From positions 1 to 48,075 of IMG/VR virus record IMGVR_UViG_3300025789_000058: 48,075 nucleotides of DNA. One strand, written 5' to 3'. The first letter of the stretch is position 1. Each line of letters opens with the position of its first letter. Below are positions 7,894-15,143 of this stretch, one piece after another. The translations under genes were made by a program, and so were the position numbers. This stretch comes from a virus. The notes under the pieces are model-generated. The model was not told the DNA's origin, ran no database searches, and saw only the letters and a program-made list of their open reading frames with translations.

Positions 7894-9462
7894 TTATTTT
7901 GGATAAACATCTAATTTAGATCGTAAAAATCCCTGTTTTGTACCATTTGTAATTAAATTAGTAATAGAATCTGGCGTTGATCTACTTGGTAATATATCAT
8001 GTATAGGTTTAAAAGTTATAGACACATCTAAAACATGTGGTAATTCTTGTAAACTAGATTTATCATCTATATTTATTTCCCAAGGTATACTATTGTCTAC
8101 AGTGATATTTACATTTTCTAAAAATCCAGGTACTCTATATAAATAGTCCCCTAAAGTAATTTTTACTAGAGGCGCTCTCATAGTCTGATTTCCATTAGTA
8201 GAGTAATCTGGGTAGACTTGAGATATTAAATAATTAAGTTTATTATATAGAGGTTGTAGTTCACTTGCACTAAATGCTGCTACTTTAAAAGAAAATGATA
8301 TACTTCTTGAAAATCCTTGATAAGTATAAAATTCTTCTCCTCTACCATAATATCTAAAAGAATTTAGTACTGCAGAATTTGAGTCTGTAAATCCATTAGA
8401 TAATAGTACTCTAAATATAAGGGCCACATAGTTATTTGGATGATCATTATCTACACACTCAAATCCAAATTTTATACTATCAGTCTTTGGTATTTTAAAT
8501 ATACTAGCCATTATTTTATAAGGATCATCTCCATCTATAGGATTTATAGCTTGTGGATATCGTAAATTTATAACATCATTTCTTGATCCTGAAGTCTCTG
8601 AAACATTATATACTCCTATGCGTTTTTGCATAGAGCCTGTATTAGTATAAGGTTCTGTTTTAGTAAAATCCTTGCTGCCTTTTACAGGAGTCTGTTGTGC
8701 AATTTGAGCATATGTCATATTACTACCTATTAAATTTATAGTAGTATCAAATGCTCTTTTTATTACTGTATTTCCAGATTGATACCCTGAATTTGGTCCA
8801 CCTGGATAATTAAATAGTGTATTTGCAGTTATAGAAATACCTAAACTTTTAGCAAGTGCTAGATCTATTATTGGCACATTAAATACTGTAGTAGGTGCAG
8901 TAGTCATATTGCTAATCTTTAATTTAGTAAGTAATAATAATCTATTATTTACTGCATCATTAGATATATTTTGAAATCCTACTGTATCTGCATAGTATTG
9001 ATCTCTAGCACCAAAATTAACACTGCCCACTCTTGTAAGATGTCCTCCGGTGCCCTGTATTTTAACTTGACCTAAAAGATTATCTACACTATATACTCGA
9101 GTATTTTCTACAATTCCAGGCAAAGTTTGTGAATTATATGAATCTATAAAACTAGGACCAGTTTCCATTTTAGGATTTGTAAATTGTAAAGTTCTCTGTT
9201 TATCTAAAAATATTTTACCTTTTACTGGATCATTTAAAAATGCCTTAATCCTCTGCGTGTCTATTTCTCTTGAAGGGTATGTACCTCCTCTAATAGGAAA
9301 ATCTACTAATGTCCCAATATCCGCTTTTATAGTAATGCCTCCAACATCAGCAGAGCCGCTATTATTAAATTTCACATATGGCTGTCCAGAATAACCTCCT
9401 CCTTTTTGATCTTGTGAAAATTTTAAAGATGTGTATTTAGTTTGTAGATTTATAAGTGCCAT
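7894..9462 (-). CDS. Baseplate tail-tube initiator/cap (gp48/gp54-like)
   Basis: A 522-residue protein. The C-terminal 180 residues have the pattern of T4 gp48/gp54-type proteins: a segment on tail-axis loading (FYTYQGFSRSISFSFKVAAF), then LYNKLNYLISQVYPDY, then VKITLGDYLYRVPGFLENVN, and finally LPHVLDVSITFKPIHDILPS. The N-terminal half is Gly/Asn/Ser-rich beta structure. In T4 these proteins cap the hub and nucleate the tail tube. The position directly after the tape measure gene matches T4 order 29-48-54. Only one such gene is present, so it may do both jobs. It begins eight bases after the tape measure gene stops. Confidence 0.6.
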   Translation of the reverse strand: MALINLQTKYTSLKFSQDQKGGGYSGQPYVKFNNSGSADVGGITIKADIGTLVDFPIRGGTYPSREIDTQRIKAFLNDPVKGKIFLDKQRTLQFTNPKMETGPSFIDSYNSQTLPGIVENTRVYSVDNLLGQVKIQGTGGHLTRVGSVNFGARDQYYADTVGFQNISNDAVNNRLLLLTKLKISNMTTAPTTVFNVPIIDLALAKSLGISITANTLFNYPGGPNSGYQSGNTVIKRAFDTTINLIGSNMTYAQIAQQTPVKGSKDFTKTEPYTNTGSMQKRIGVYNVSETSGSRNDVINLRYPQAINPIDGDDPYKIMASIFKIPKTDSIKFGFECVDNDHPNNYVALIFRVLLSNGFTDSNSAVLNSFRYYGRGEEFYTYQGFSRSISFSFKVAAFSASELQPLYNKLNYLISQVYPDYSTNGNQTMRAPLVKITLGDYLYRVPGFLENVNITVDNSIPWEINIDDKSSLQELPHVLDVSITFKPIHDILPSRSTPDSITNLITNGTKQGFLRSKLDVYPK

Positions 9463-9469
9463 TATATTA

Positions 9470-11869
9470 CTAATATTTTGTTTGAGATGCGCCTGTTTGA
9501 CCTCCAGTATGATATGGATGAGTATTTGTACTATCTGCTGCTGGTAAATTATAATACACGGTCTGATTAGCCTGTCCTACTTTATGACCTTCTTGTTGTA
9601 TAGTACTAGTTAATTGAATTGTTACTGGTTGTACTCTATTTTGAGTAGGCGTAGTAGATGGTGTGGCTGCTGATGTATTATCTCTAAAACCTACTTGGTT
9701 AGCTGCAGCTGCTGGGGAAATACTTAAAGTTTCTATTTCTCCAGCCGCATATCCAGCTGCTGCAGCTACAGCCGCAGTCTTTGCTGCTCCTATTAATAAT
9801 CCAGCACCCGCTCCGGCAGTTGCTCCCCCTGTTACAAATGCCAATCCTACTAAACTAGCCCCTATTGCAGCTTGAACTCCAGCCAATATCCATAGCCACT
9901 TTGCAGTTGAATGAAGTACATTTGCCATATTTTTTGGTAAATCTTTTATAAAGTCTGATATTGTATGTACCACCCCTTGAATTTTTGTTATCATATTATG
10001 TACAAAACCTGAATTTTGTAACATATCTTGAAAACTTTTTATTATCCCACCTAGCTCCCCTTCGAGCATTCTACCTAAAGTATCTTTGATATTATCAACT
10101 ATACTATTCCACCTGTCTGCTATTGATGCTGATCTGTCCTGCTCTGCAGCCTGCTTTCCTAATATATCTACTATTTGATCTTGCGTTTTATGCTGCTTAA
10201 TTAAAGTATTATAAGTTTCTCCTGCAGTTGCATTTTCTGCTATACCATATTTATGTACTAATTCTTGCTTTTTTATGATCTCTGCCAAGCTCTCTTCAGA
10301 CATATTCATAGCTTCTGCGTATGATTGTCTTTCGATAGTATTCATCTTCTCAAACTCAAGCATACTAGGAATCCTCTTTCCTATCTCTGCCATTAATCCA
10401 GCTGTATCGTGTGTAAGTGAAAGGTACCTTAGCCTCTGTAAATTAAGATCTTTTCCTGTAATAAGCTGAGCTTCAAATTCTTTACCTATGCTAGTTTCAA
10501 AATCAAGAAATCCATTTGTTGTTGCGTTAACTTGATCTAATGAAAGTCCTAAGGCATGTGCCTTTACTACTGCTGCTGCAAGAGCTGGAACATTGCCTTT
10601 GAAATTTAAGAGTACCAATGAAGATACTTTAGCCATCTCATTCATCATCTGTCTTTGGGACATCAATGATTTTGTTCTGCTCCCTTCTACTTGTCTTATA
10701 GCATCTATGGTATAATACGTGTCTTTAAAGGATTTCCCACTCAAAGCAGAATTGTCCATTATAGACCCAAAATGTTCTGCTGTTAAACCAAACTGTCTTT
10801 GTAGTATTGCAGCTGTCTCTGTTGTCTCTTTATTATTGTCTAAAAAAAGACCTGATGCTTCAGTAAGAGTTGAATAGGCCTCTCTAAGTTGTTTTGTATT
10901 AAAGAATAGATCTCCTGATGTGTTTGCCATATCAAGAAAAGAATTCTGTAACCCTCTTGCAGCCTGTTCTCCTATGCCAAGATTCTTAGCAAATTCAAAT
11001 ATTTGACTATTCCAACCAATAAGTAAATCATATGCCTTCTTGGCAATGTCTACTATAAAACTAAAAGCTTTTTTTATACCATCCCATATCGCATTCTGGG
11101 CTTTCATTACAAGACCAAATTGAATCATTGGATCACTGAGTGCTTCTTTTACAGATGTCTTGAGTATCTTCCATCTATTTATCTCTGTTGTTTCACCATC
11201 TATTCTTCTGTCTATCTGCTTATTGAGCTCCTCATAATACTTAGTCATGATGCCAAAATTGTCCTTCATAGACCCGGCAATTCTATCTGTCAATCTTAGC
11301 TCCTTACCTCTTATTTTTTCTGCATCTTTTGCTTGATTTACCTGAAGCTCTCTTAGTTTAAGCTGCTCTTGTAGAGACATTTGGACTTTAAATAGAGCCA
11401 GAGCTTCAGCTTGTGTTGAATCAATAGTGCTATTTAGTACATCTAGTTGAGAATGATATGTTCCTATAAGCTTTTGTTGTCTATCATACTCTTTTGTTCC
11501 TAACTTTAACCTAAGACTAGATGCTTTTTCTATTTTGTCAAGTATATCTCTCTCTTGTCCTGCTATCTTTTCTGCTGATTTTCTAACTTGTTCATTAATG
11601 TCTTTTAATCTACTATCAACAGTTCTACTCTTTGTTTTAACTTCATAAATACTATTCTCTATACTCTTAATATCAAGGGCGCTCTTTTTTGTTATATCAT
11701 ACGAAGAGCGAATCTTTTCAACTGCAGAAGCCACTTTCTTCAATTCACTTAGTGTCTCCTTAGTATTTGTAGTTAGATCACCAGAAGCCTGAGCAAGTTG
11801 TTTATAGAAGTCAAACGCTTCTCTGAGCTGTTTTGGATCAGGTCCTTGATTTATATTTTCGTTCGCCAT
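9470..11869 (-). CDS. Tail tape measure protein (gp29-like)
   Basis: A 799-residue protein, longer than T4 gp29 (590). The first ~230 residues are heptad-rich coiled coil. A central helical region follows (~250-620). Residues ~645-715 contain a hydrophobic Ala/Gly-rich stretch (VHSTAKWLWILAG-like, then GGATAGAGAGLLIGAAKTAA) that could insert into a membrane. The C-terminus is low-complexity with Gln/Thr. Tape measure proteins set tail length and are ejected first. It lies between the gp26-like chaperone/hub gene pair and the tube-cap gene, the canonical place. Start ATG is at 11867-11869, and a promoter-like ATATTTATA lies 17 bases before it. Its codon use appears somewhat less AT-biased than that of neighbouring genes. 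Confidence 0.85.
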   Translation of the reverse strand: MANENINQGPDPKQLREAFDFYKQLAQASGDLTTNTKETLSELKKVASAVEKIRSSYDITKKSALDIKSIENSIYEVKTKSRTVDSRLKDINEQVRKSAEKIAGQERDILDKIEKASSLRLKLGTKEYDRQQKLIGTYHSQLDVLNSTIDSTQAEALALFKVQMSLQEQLKLRELQVNQAKDAEKIRGKELRLTDRIAGSMKDNFGIMTKYYEELNKQIDRRIDGETTEINRWKILKTSVKEALSDPMIQFGLVMKAQNAIWDGIKKAFSFIVDIAKKAYDLLIGWNSQIFEFAKNLGIGEQAARGLQNSFLDMANTSGDLFFNTKQLREAYSTLTEASGLFLDNNKETTETAAILQRQFGLTAEHFGSIMDNSALSGKSFKDTYYTIDAIRQVEGSRTKSLMSQRQMMNEMAKVSSLVLLNFKGNVPALAAAVVKAHALGLSLDQVNATTNGFLDFETSIGKEFEAQLITGKDLNLQRLRYLSLTHDTAGLMAEIGKRIPSMLEFEKMNTIERQSYAEAMNMSEESLAEIIKKQELVHKYGIAENATAGETYNTLIKQHKTQDQIVDILGKQAAEQDRSASIADRWNSIVDNIKDTLGRMLEGELGGIIKSFQDMLQNSGFVHNMITKIQGVVHTISDFIKDLPKNMANVLHSTAKWLWILAGVQAAIGASLVGLAFVTGGATAGAGAGLLIGAAKTAAVAAAAGYAAGEIETLSISPAAAANQVGFRDNTSAATPSTTPTQNRVQPVTIQLTSTIQQEGHKVGQANQTVYYNLPAADSTNTHPYHTGGQTGASQTKY

Positions 11870-11886
11870 CTGCTAATGTGTATAGG

Positions 11887-11894
11887 TATAAATA
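11887..11894 (-). promoter_or_regulatory. Putative late-promoter motif upstream of tape measure gene
   Basis: Plus-strand TATAAATATC (GATATTTATA on the coding strand), 17 bases before the tape measure start. It sits between that start and the stop of the short frameshift-partner gene. Confidence 0.4.
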
Positions 11895-11904
11895 TCAGAC
11901 ATGA

Positions 11905-12168
11905 CTACTTTTTAGCTCGCGCTTTAGAAACAAAATCTGGGGGTTTAACCATCGCATTCTTTGTATCATCAGACATCTTGAACTTCTTCATATCAGTCTT
12001 CTCGGTTATCGTCTGTGACTGCTGGTTGCGCTGTTCTTGAACCTTTCCTAAGAACTCATTGATCTTCTTAAGGCTGAACTTCCTATGTGAAATCGGCATA
12101 TCCCAGACATTCTGCCAGCTAAATCCTCCATTTCCATGATAAACTAATTCAAAAACTTCCGTCATCAT
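11905..12168 (-). CDS. Tail assembly partner ORF in gp51 position; probable frameshift extension
   Basis: 87 residues when read from the ATG at 12166-12168: MMTEVFELVYHGNGGFSWQN, then VWDMPISHRKFSLKKINEFL and a basic Gln-rich tail. The frame is open without stops for 30 codons upstream (to 12258), and that stretch reads like protein (DPIEYQHCPFFPGPEYRSL), overlapping the 3' end of the gp26-like gene. The natural product is therefore probably a C-terminal extension made by +1 frameshifting, giving a protein of about 360 residues. Internal initiation at the double ATG could also make the short form. The position matches T4, where gene 51 follows gene 26, and the logic resembles the lambda G/GT tail chaperones. 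Confidence 0.75.
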   Translation of the reverse strand: MMTEVFELVYHGNGGFSWQNVWDMPISHRKFSLKKINEFLGKVQEQRNQQSQTITEKTDMKKFKMSDDTKNAMVKPPDFVSKARAKK

Positions 12169-12223
12169 AAGAGATCTGTACTCTGGTCCTGGAAAGAACG
12201 GGCAGTGCTGGTACTCTATAGGA

Positions 12224-12988
12224 TCAGAGTTCTGTACCTGGAAAAAAGAACTGGGCAGTCATCGGAAGATCTACCTCGGCCTCCTGTCCGTCTTTGAATT
12301 TTATGGTGATCTTCGTTGATATATCTGGCGTGATCGAGTTTATGTACTTCCTTAGATCTACAGAATCCTTTGCCATCAACGCTGTATCTACAAATTCGCG
12401 TATTGTCTTTGCATTATAATCTCCATTTATTGATGTGATCTGGTGCTTCATGCGTAGACTAATCGCTCCTGGCTCAGTTCCTAGCGCTTTCTTTAGACCT
12501 TTAGCTTCCTCATCAATTCGCTTATCGTCTCCTACTGTAAGTAGCTTAAATGTGATCTTATTCTTTGAAAATGGCAGAGTAAATTCAAACTCATTTTTTC
12601 CTGTGAATAGGCTCTCATCTATCTTTTTATATTCCATAGTCTGAAGGTCTGCGTTGATGACTTCTTCCTCTCCTGTCTCTGGATGTGGATACTTAAATTG
12701 GTAGTCCTTGCCGTAAGCTAAGATCCTTGCTGAGATGAGTAGTCCATTTCTATCACCAAGTATTAGATCATCATAGTTAATATCTGAGGAGATTAGTGCC
12801 TTAAGAGTCTTCTCTATAGCCGTGCCGCTTTTGAGATTATTCACGTTTGTAAGTAGGTCTTCGTGTCGAGCTGTCATATATTTCATCTCTATTTGACCTG
12901 AAGATAGTGGATTTTCTTTAGAATAAACTAATCCTCTACTTGGTAATTCTACTATTTCTGTAGGTACTACAAATTTCTGTTCTGCCAT
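12224..12988 (-). CDS. gp26-like baseplate hub / tail assembly protein
   Basis: A 254-residue protein from the ATG at 12986-12988 (MAEQKFVVPTEIVELPSRG). A TTG six bases upstream is a weaker alternative. The start PSRGLVY...GQIEMKYMTARHEDLL is characteristic of the T4 gp26 family of baseplate hub proteins. It is followed by alpha/beta sequence with GAISLRMKHQITSING and a C-terminus ending QFFFPGTEL. T4 gp26 is 208 residues. The protein is thought to help hub or tail assembly. Its last 12 codons overlap an open +1 frame with a slippery U run (see the frameshift entry). It begins a tail operon, with a promoter-like motif 16 bases upstream. Confidence 0.8.
   Translation of the reverse strand: MAEQKFVVPTEIVELPSRGLVYSKENPLSSGQIEMKYMTARHEDLLTNVNNLKSGTAIEKTLKALISSDINYDDLILGDRNGLLISARILAYGKDYQFKYPHPETGEEEVINADLQTMEYKKIDESLFTGKNEFEFTLPFSKNKITFKLLTVGDDKRIDEEAKGLKKALGTEPGAISLRMKHQITSINGDYNAKTIREFVDTALMAKDSVDLRKYINSITPDISTKITIKFKDGQEAEVDLPMTAQFFFPGTEL
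12239..12250 (-). promoter_or_regulatory. Candidate +1 programmed ribosomal frameshift site
   Basis: On the coding strand the zero-frame codons are TTC TTT TTT CCA. A Phe-tRNA on the last TTT could slip one base forward onto TTC and continue with CAG in the +1 frame. The overlap where both frames are open is only 12226-12258. The product would be residues 1-249 of the gp26-like protein plus 111 residues. The type of site resembles influenza PA-X (UUU C slip). It has not been shown experimentally. Confidence 0.55.
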
Positions 12989-13004
12989 GTGCAACTGTTT
13001 TTTA

Positions 13005-13012
13005 TATAAATA
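13005..13012 (-). promoter_or_regulatory. Putative late-promoter motif upstream of gp26-like gene
   Basis: Plus-strand TATAAATAT, 16 bases before the gp26-like start at 12988. It lies in the 82-base gap after the GIY-YIG gene, which contains nothing else recognisable. Confidence 0.4.
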
Positions 13013-13070
13013 TTTAGAATATAAATTTTTTCTTTATAGATTATAAATAAACTTTTTGAGATTAAAAAGA

Positions 13071-13781
13071 TTATGTATTAAGTTCTATTATAAGTCCACT
13101 ATTTATCATTTCTCGAATCTTTCTTCTATGAACTTTAAATTCACGAGCAGCTTCACTAATGGACTTATAAATCTTTTTAGTCTCTATATTCATAATAGGT
13201 TTTGACATGTGATTGTTATCAGTCATTCTTTTTGATGCTAACACTTTAAATTCTAGTCGTTTCATACAATTTTTTTCTCCACTAAAAATTAAACTTTTTA
13301 ACTTTTTCATCTCTGGAGTATTTTGTGCAATCTTCTGAGCTAAACTTTTTCGATATTTCGTTATTCCAGATTCTTTTTTTCCTATATGAGATAATCTTTG
13401 TTTTTCTTTAATATCAGGTCTTTTATTTGGATTTTTATCTCCTGATGAAGATATCGATATCTTTTTTCTAGATTCTTGCGAAAGATTCGTATTTCCATCA
13501 CCCCCATCTGTTAAATTTACCAAAGTTCCATTTTTCAAATCTTTTCTACCGTAGTATGAAATCCAAAAAATTTCTTTATTTTTAGCTTCATCTGGAGTTA
13601 GCCATTCATCACTTATAATCTCTACTATATAATCTGTACTATTTACTACATTATTCCAATGAGAATTTCTTTTGCTTTTTTGATAAGCTCTACTATAATA
13701 ATCTTCTTTAATTAAACCACCTATACCTATATAAAATACCTCATTTTTATCTAATCTTATGTGTCTATAAACATATGCCAT
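13071..13781 (-). CDS. GIY-YIG homing endonuclease, free-standing
   Basis: A 236-residue protein from the ATG at 13779-13781 (MAYVYRHIRLDKNEVFYIGIG). A TTG 18 bases upstream also stays in frame but has less support. The start is a GIY-YIG nuclease core: VYRH and FYIGIG, then an Arg-containing helix, with the catalytic Glu probably in EIFWISYYGRKDL. The rest has Ser/Lys-rich DNA-binding modules of NUMOD type (SQESRKKISISSSGDKNP) and a C-terminal helix-turn-helix-like segment (SISEAAREFKVHRRKIREMI). It interrupts the tube to gp26-like order, as free-standing homing genes do in T4-like phages. It is selfish DNA, not part of the virion. Confidence 0.9.
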   Translation of the reverse strand: MAYVYRHIRLDKNEVFYIGIGGLIKEDYYSRAYQKSKRNSHWNNVVNSTDYIVEIISDEWLTPDEAKNKEIFWISYYGRKDLKNGTLVNLTDGGDGNTNLSQESRKKISISSSGDKNPNKRPDIKEKQRLSHIGKKESGITKYRKSLAQKIAQNTPEMKKLKSLIFSGEKNCMKRLEFKVLASKRMTDNNHMSKPIMNIETKKIYKSISEAAREFKVHRRKIREMINSGLIIELNT

Positions 13782-13886
13782 AAAATAAAAGTGAGCCAAA
13801 ATAAAATAAAGTCCTCGTACGACTCTACTTTATAATGGCTCAATAAGTTTATTTATAATATGATGTACGAGATCAGACTATTCTAT

Positions 13887-13894
13887 AATAAATA
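13887..13894 (-). promoter_or_regulatory. Putative late-promoter motif upstream of GIY-YIG gene
   Basis: Plus-strand AATAAATATCA, the same extended form as before the gp13-like gene. It is 105 bases before the GIY-YIG ATG. The 179-base gap 13782-13960 around it holds no gene. A palindromic core tcgtacga at about 13816 is present but too weak to call a terminator. Confidence 0.3.
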
Positions 13895-13960
13895 TCAGAT
13901 AAAATAAGAAAAGCCCACCAAAAAGATGAGCTCCTTCTTATATCTATTGTTAATGATTTA

Positions 13961-14449
13961 TTAATAATTTAGTATGGCGTAGTCATAACCCAAAGTCAGA
14001 GTTAATTCAATTGGATCTGTTGTACTCCAGTCATAATTACCAGCTGAGAATGTCTTAATAAATGCACCTTTCACAATCCACTCGCTTACTATATCTCCAA
14101 CTGGTCCTACTATATCTAATGTTATGTCTTTCTTATAGAAGTCAGAATAGCCATCACGACCAGTAACTGATTCATGATGCAATCGGACCCACTCCATACA
14201 TGCCTGGGTGCCTGATGGACTGATGGGATTATAAAGAGAAAGCTCAATATCTTTCCATTCAGCTTTACCCTTTATCTTGAAATAAGTATTAATATGATCC
14301 AATTTGATTTCTCCCATTTCAACACTAGGAGCTGATGCTTTTTTAATCATGTATGAGGGAATGCCATCAATATACATAATAAACCTATTGCTTACCGTAG
14401 GTTCAAATGCCGTATAAAAGATTTCTGCGGGATCCAAAATTCCTGCCAT
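13961..14449 (-). CDS. Tail tube protein (gp19-like)
   Basis: A 162-residue protein, the same size as T4 gp19 (163). It starts MAGILDPAEIFYTAFEPTVS and contains NRFIMYIDGIPSYMIKKASA, a typical beta-rich tube opening. Residues GKAEWKDIELSLYNPISPSG and YDWSTTDPIELTLTLGYDYA at the C-terminus match the family's pattern. It polymerises inside the sheath to form the DNA conduit. It sits two genes after the sheath, with one unknown gene between, and upstream of the inserted GIY-YIG gene. A promoter-like motif lies 29 bases before the ATG, consistent with its high copy number. Confidence 0.92.
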   Translation of the reverse strand: MAGILDPAEIFYTAFEPTVSNRFIMYIDGIPSYMIKKASAPSVEMGEIKLDHINTYFKIKGKAEWKDIELSLYNPISPSGTQACMEWVRLHHESVTGRDGYSDFYKKDITLDIVGPVGDIVSEWIVKGAFIKTFSAGNYDWSTTDPIELTLTLGYDYAILNY

Positions 14450-14478
14450 TTTATTATAGTTTTATGTTGTTATTTAAT

Positions 14479-14486
14479 TATAAATA
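14479..14486 (-). promoter_or_regulatory. Putative late-promoter motif upstream of tail tube gene
   Basis: Plus-strand TATAAATATC, 29 bases before the tube start and just before the stop of the preceding gene at 14490. Confidence 0.4.
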
Positions 14487-14489
14487 TCT

Positions 14490-15131
14490 TTACTTTGCTT
14501 TTTTTGCTTGTGCTTTCCACATTGCAGCAGCTGCTACTTTTTGTCCTGATTCTTTTGAACCATATTCTTTTGCTGCTTTTGCGGCTAATTTATCAAAGCC
14601 TTTGCCTGCTTTACCAATGTCTTTTCCAGCTTTGGCTTTTTTAGCTACTACTGATTTCTCTTTCTTAGTCATTCCAGTAGATGGCTTCTTTTTAGCTTCA
14701 TTTAATTCTATTGTAATATCTCCATTTGGGCTAACTTTTTTTACTACTCCCTTTTTAGTTTCAGAGCCACTTTTTAATTCAATAGGATCGCCTTCTTCAT
14801 GATTATGATATTGAGCTGTCCACAGTTTACCATCTAATTTTGTCTTGAAATTATCTCCACTAGCTATATGTATCATGGCTTCATCTAGATCATCTCCAAT
14901 AAATTCTTCATATGCATATTTCATAGCCTCTTCAGCTTCAGATCCATTCATTACATTTCCAAGTATATACTCTAGAATTTTAATATCTGATACTCCAAAT
15001 TCTCTTAAAGTTTGTAATATTCCAAAAGCCTCTTGTCTTGGATTTGGAAATGCCTCATTTAGTATTTTGTCTTTGAGAGTCTCATATAGTGCAACTGGCA
15101 CTTTAACTCTTACGATTGTATTTTTATTCAT
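14490..15131 (-). CDS. Unknown virion-region protein with Lys/Ala-rich C-terminus
   Basis: 213 residues, function not recognised. Residues 1-95 are helical and acidic (EYILGNVMNGSEAEEAMKYA). The middle (about 105-145, GDPIELKSGSETKKGVVKKV) looks like a small SH3/KOW-type barrel. The last ~60 residues are extremely Lys/Ala-rich and end in YGSKESGQKVAAAAMWKAQA, a tail I recall from other phage structural genes. It lies between the sheath and tube genes, which are adjacent in T4. It could be a tail-associated or packaged basic protein. No signal peptide or membrane segment is present. Confidence 0.7.
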   Translation of the reverse strand: MNKNTIVRVKVPVALYETLKDKILNEAFPNPRQEAFGILQTLREFGVSDIKILEYILGNVMNGSEAEEAMKYAYEEFIGDDLDEAMIHIASGDNFKTKLDGKLWTAQYHNHEEGDPIELKSGSETKKGVVKKVSPNGDITIELNEAKKKPSTGMTKKEKSVVAKKAKAGKDIGKAGKGFDKLAAKAAKEYGSKESGQKVAAAAMWKAQAKKAK

Positions 15132-15143
15132 ATTTATTTTTTA

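Noticed and set aside
9663-9875. Plus-strand Ala/Pro-rich reading frame
   Set aside because: Antisense shadow of the Ala-rich hydrophobic segment of the tape measure protein.
13782-13799. TTG start for the GIY-YIG gene at 13799
   Set aside because: The ATG at 13781 starts directly before the VYRH core; the extra six residues add nothing recognisable.
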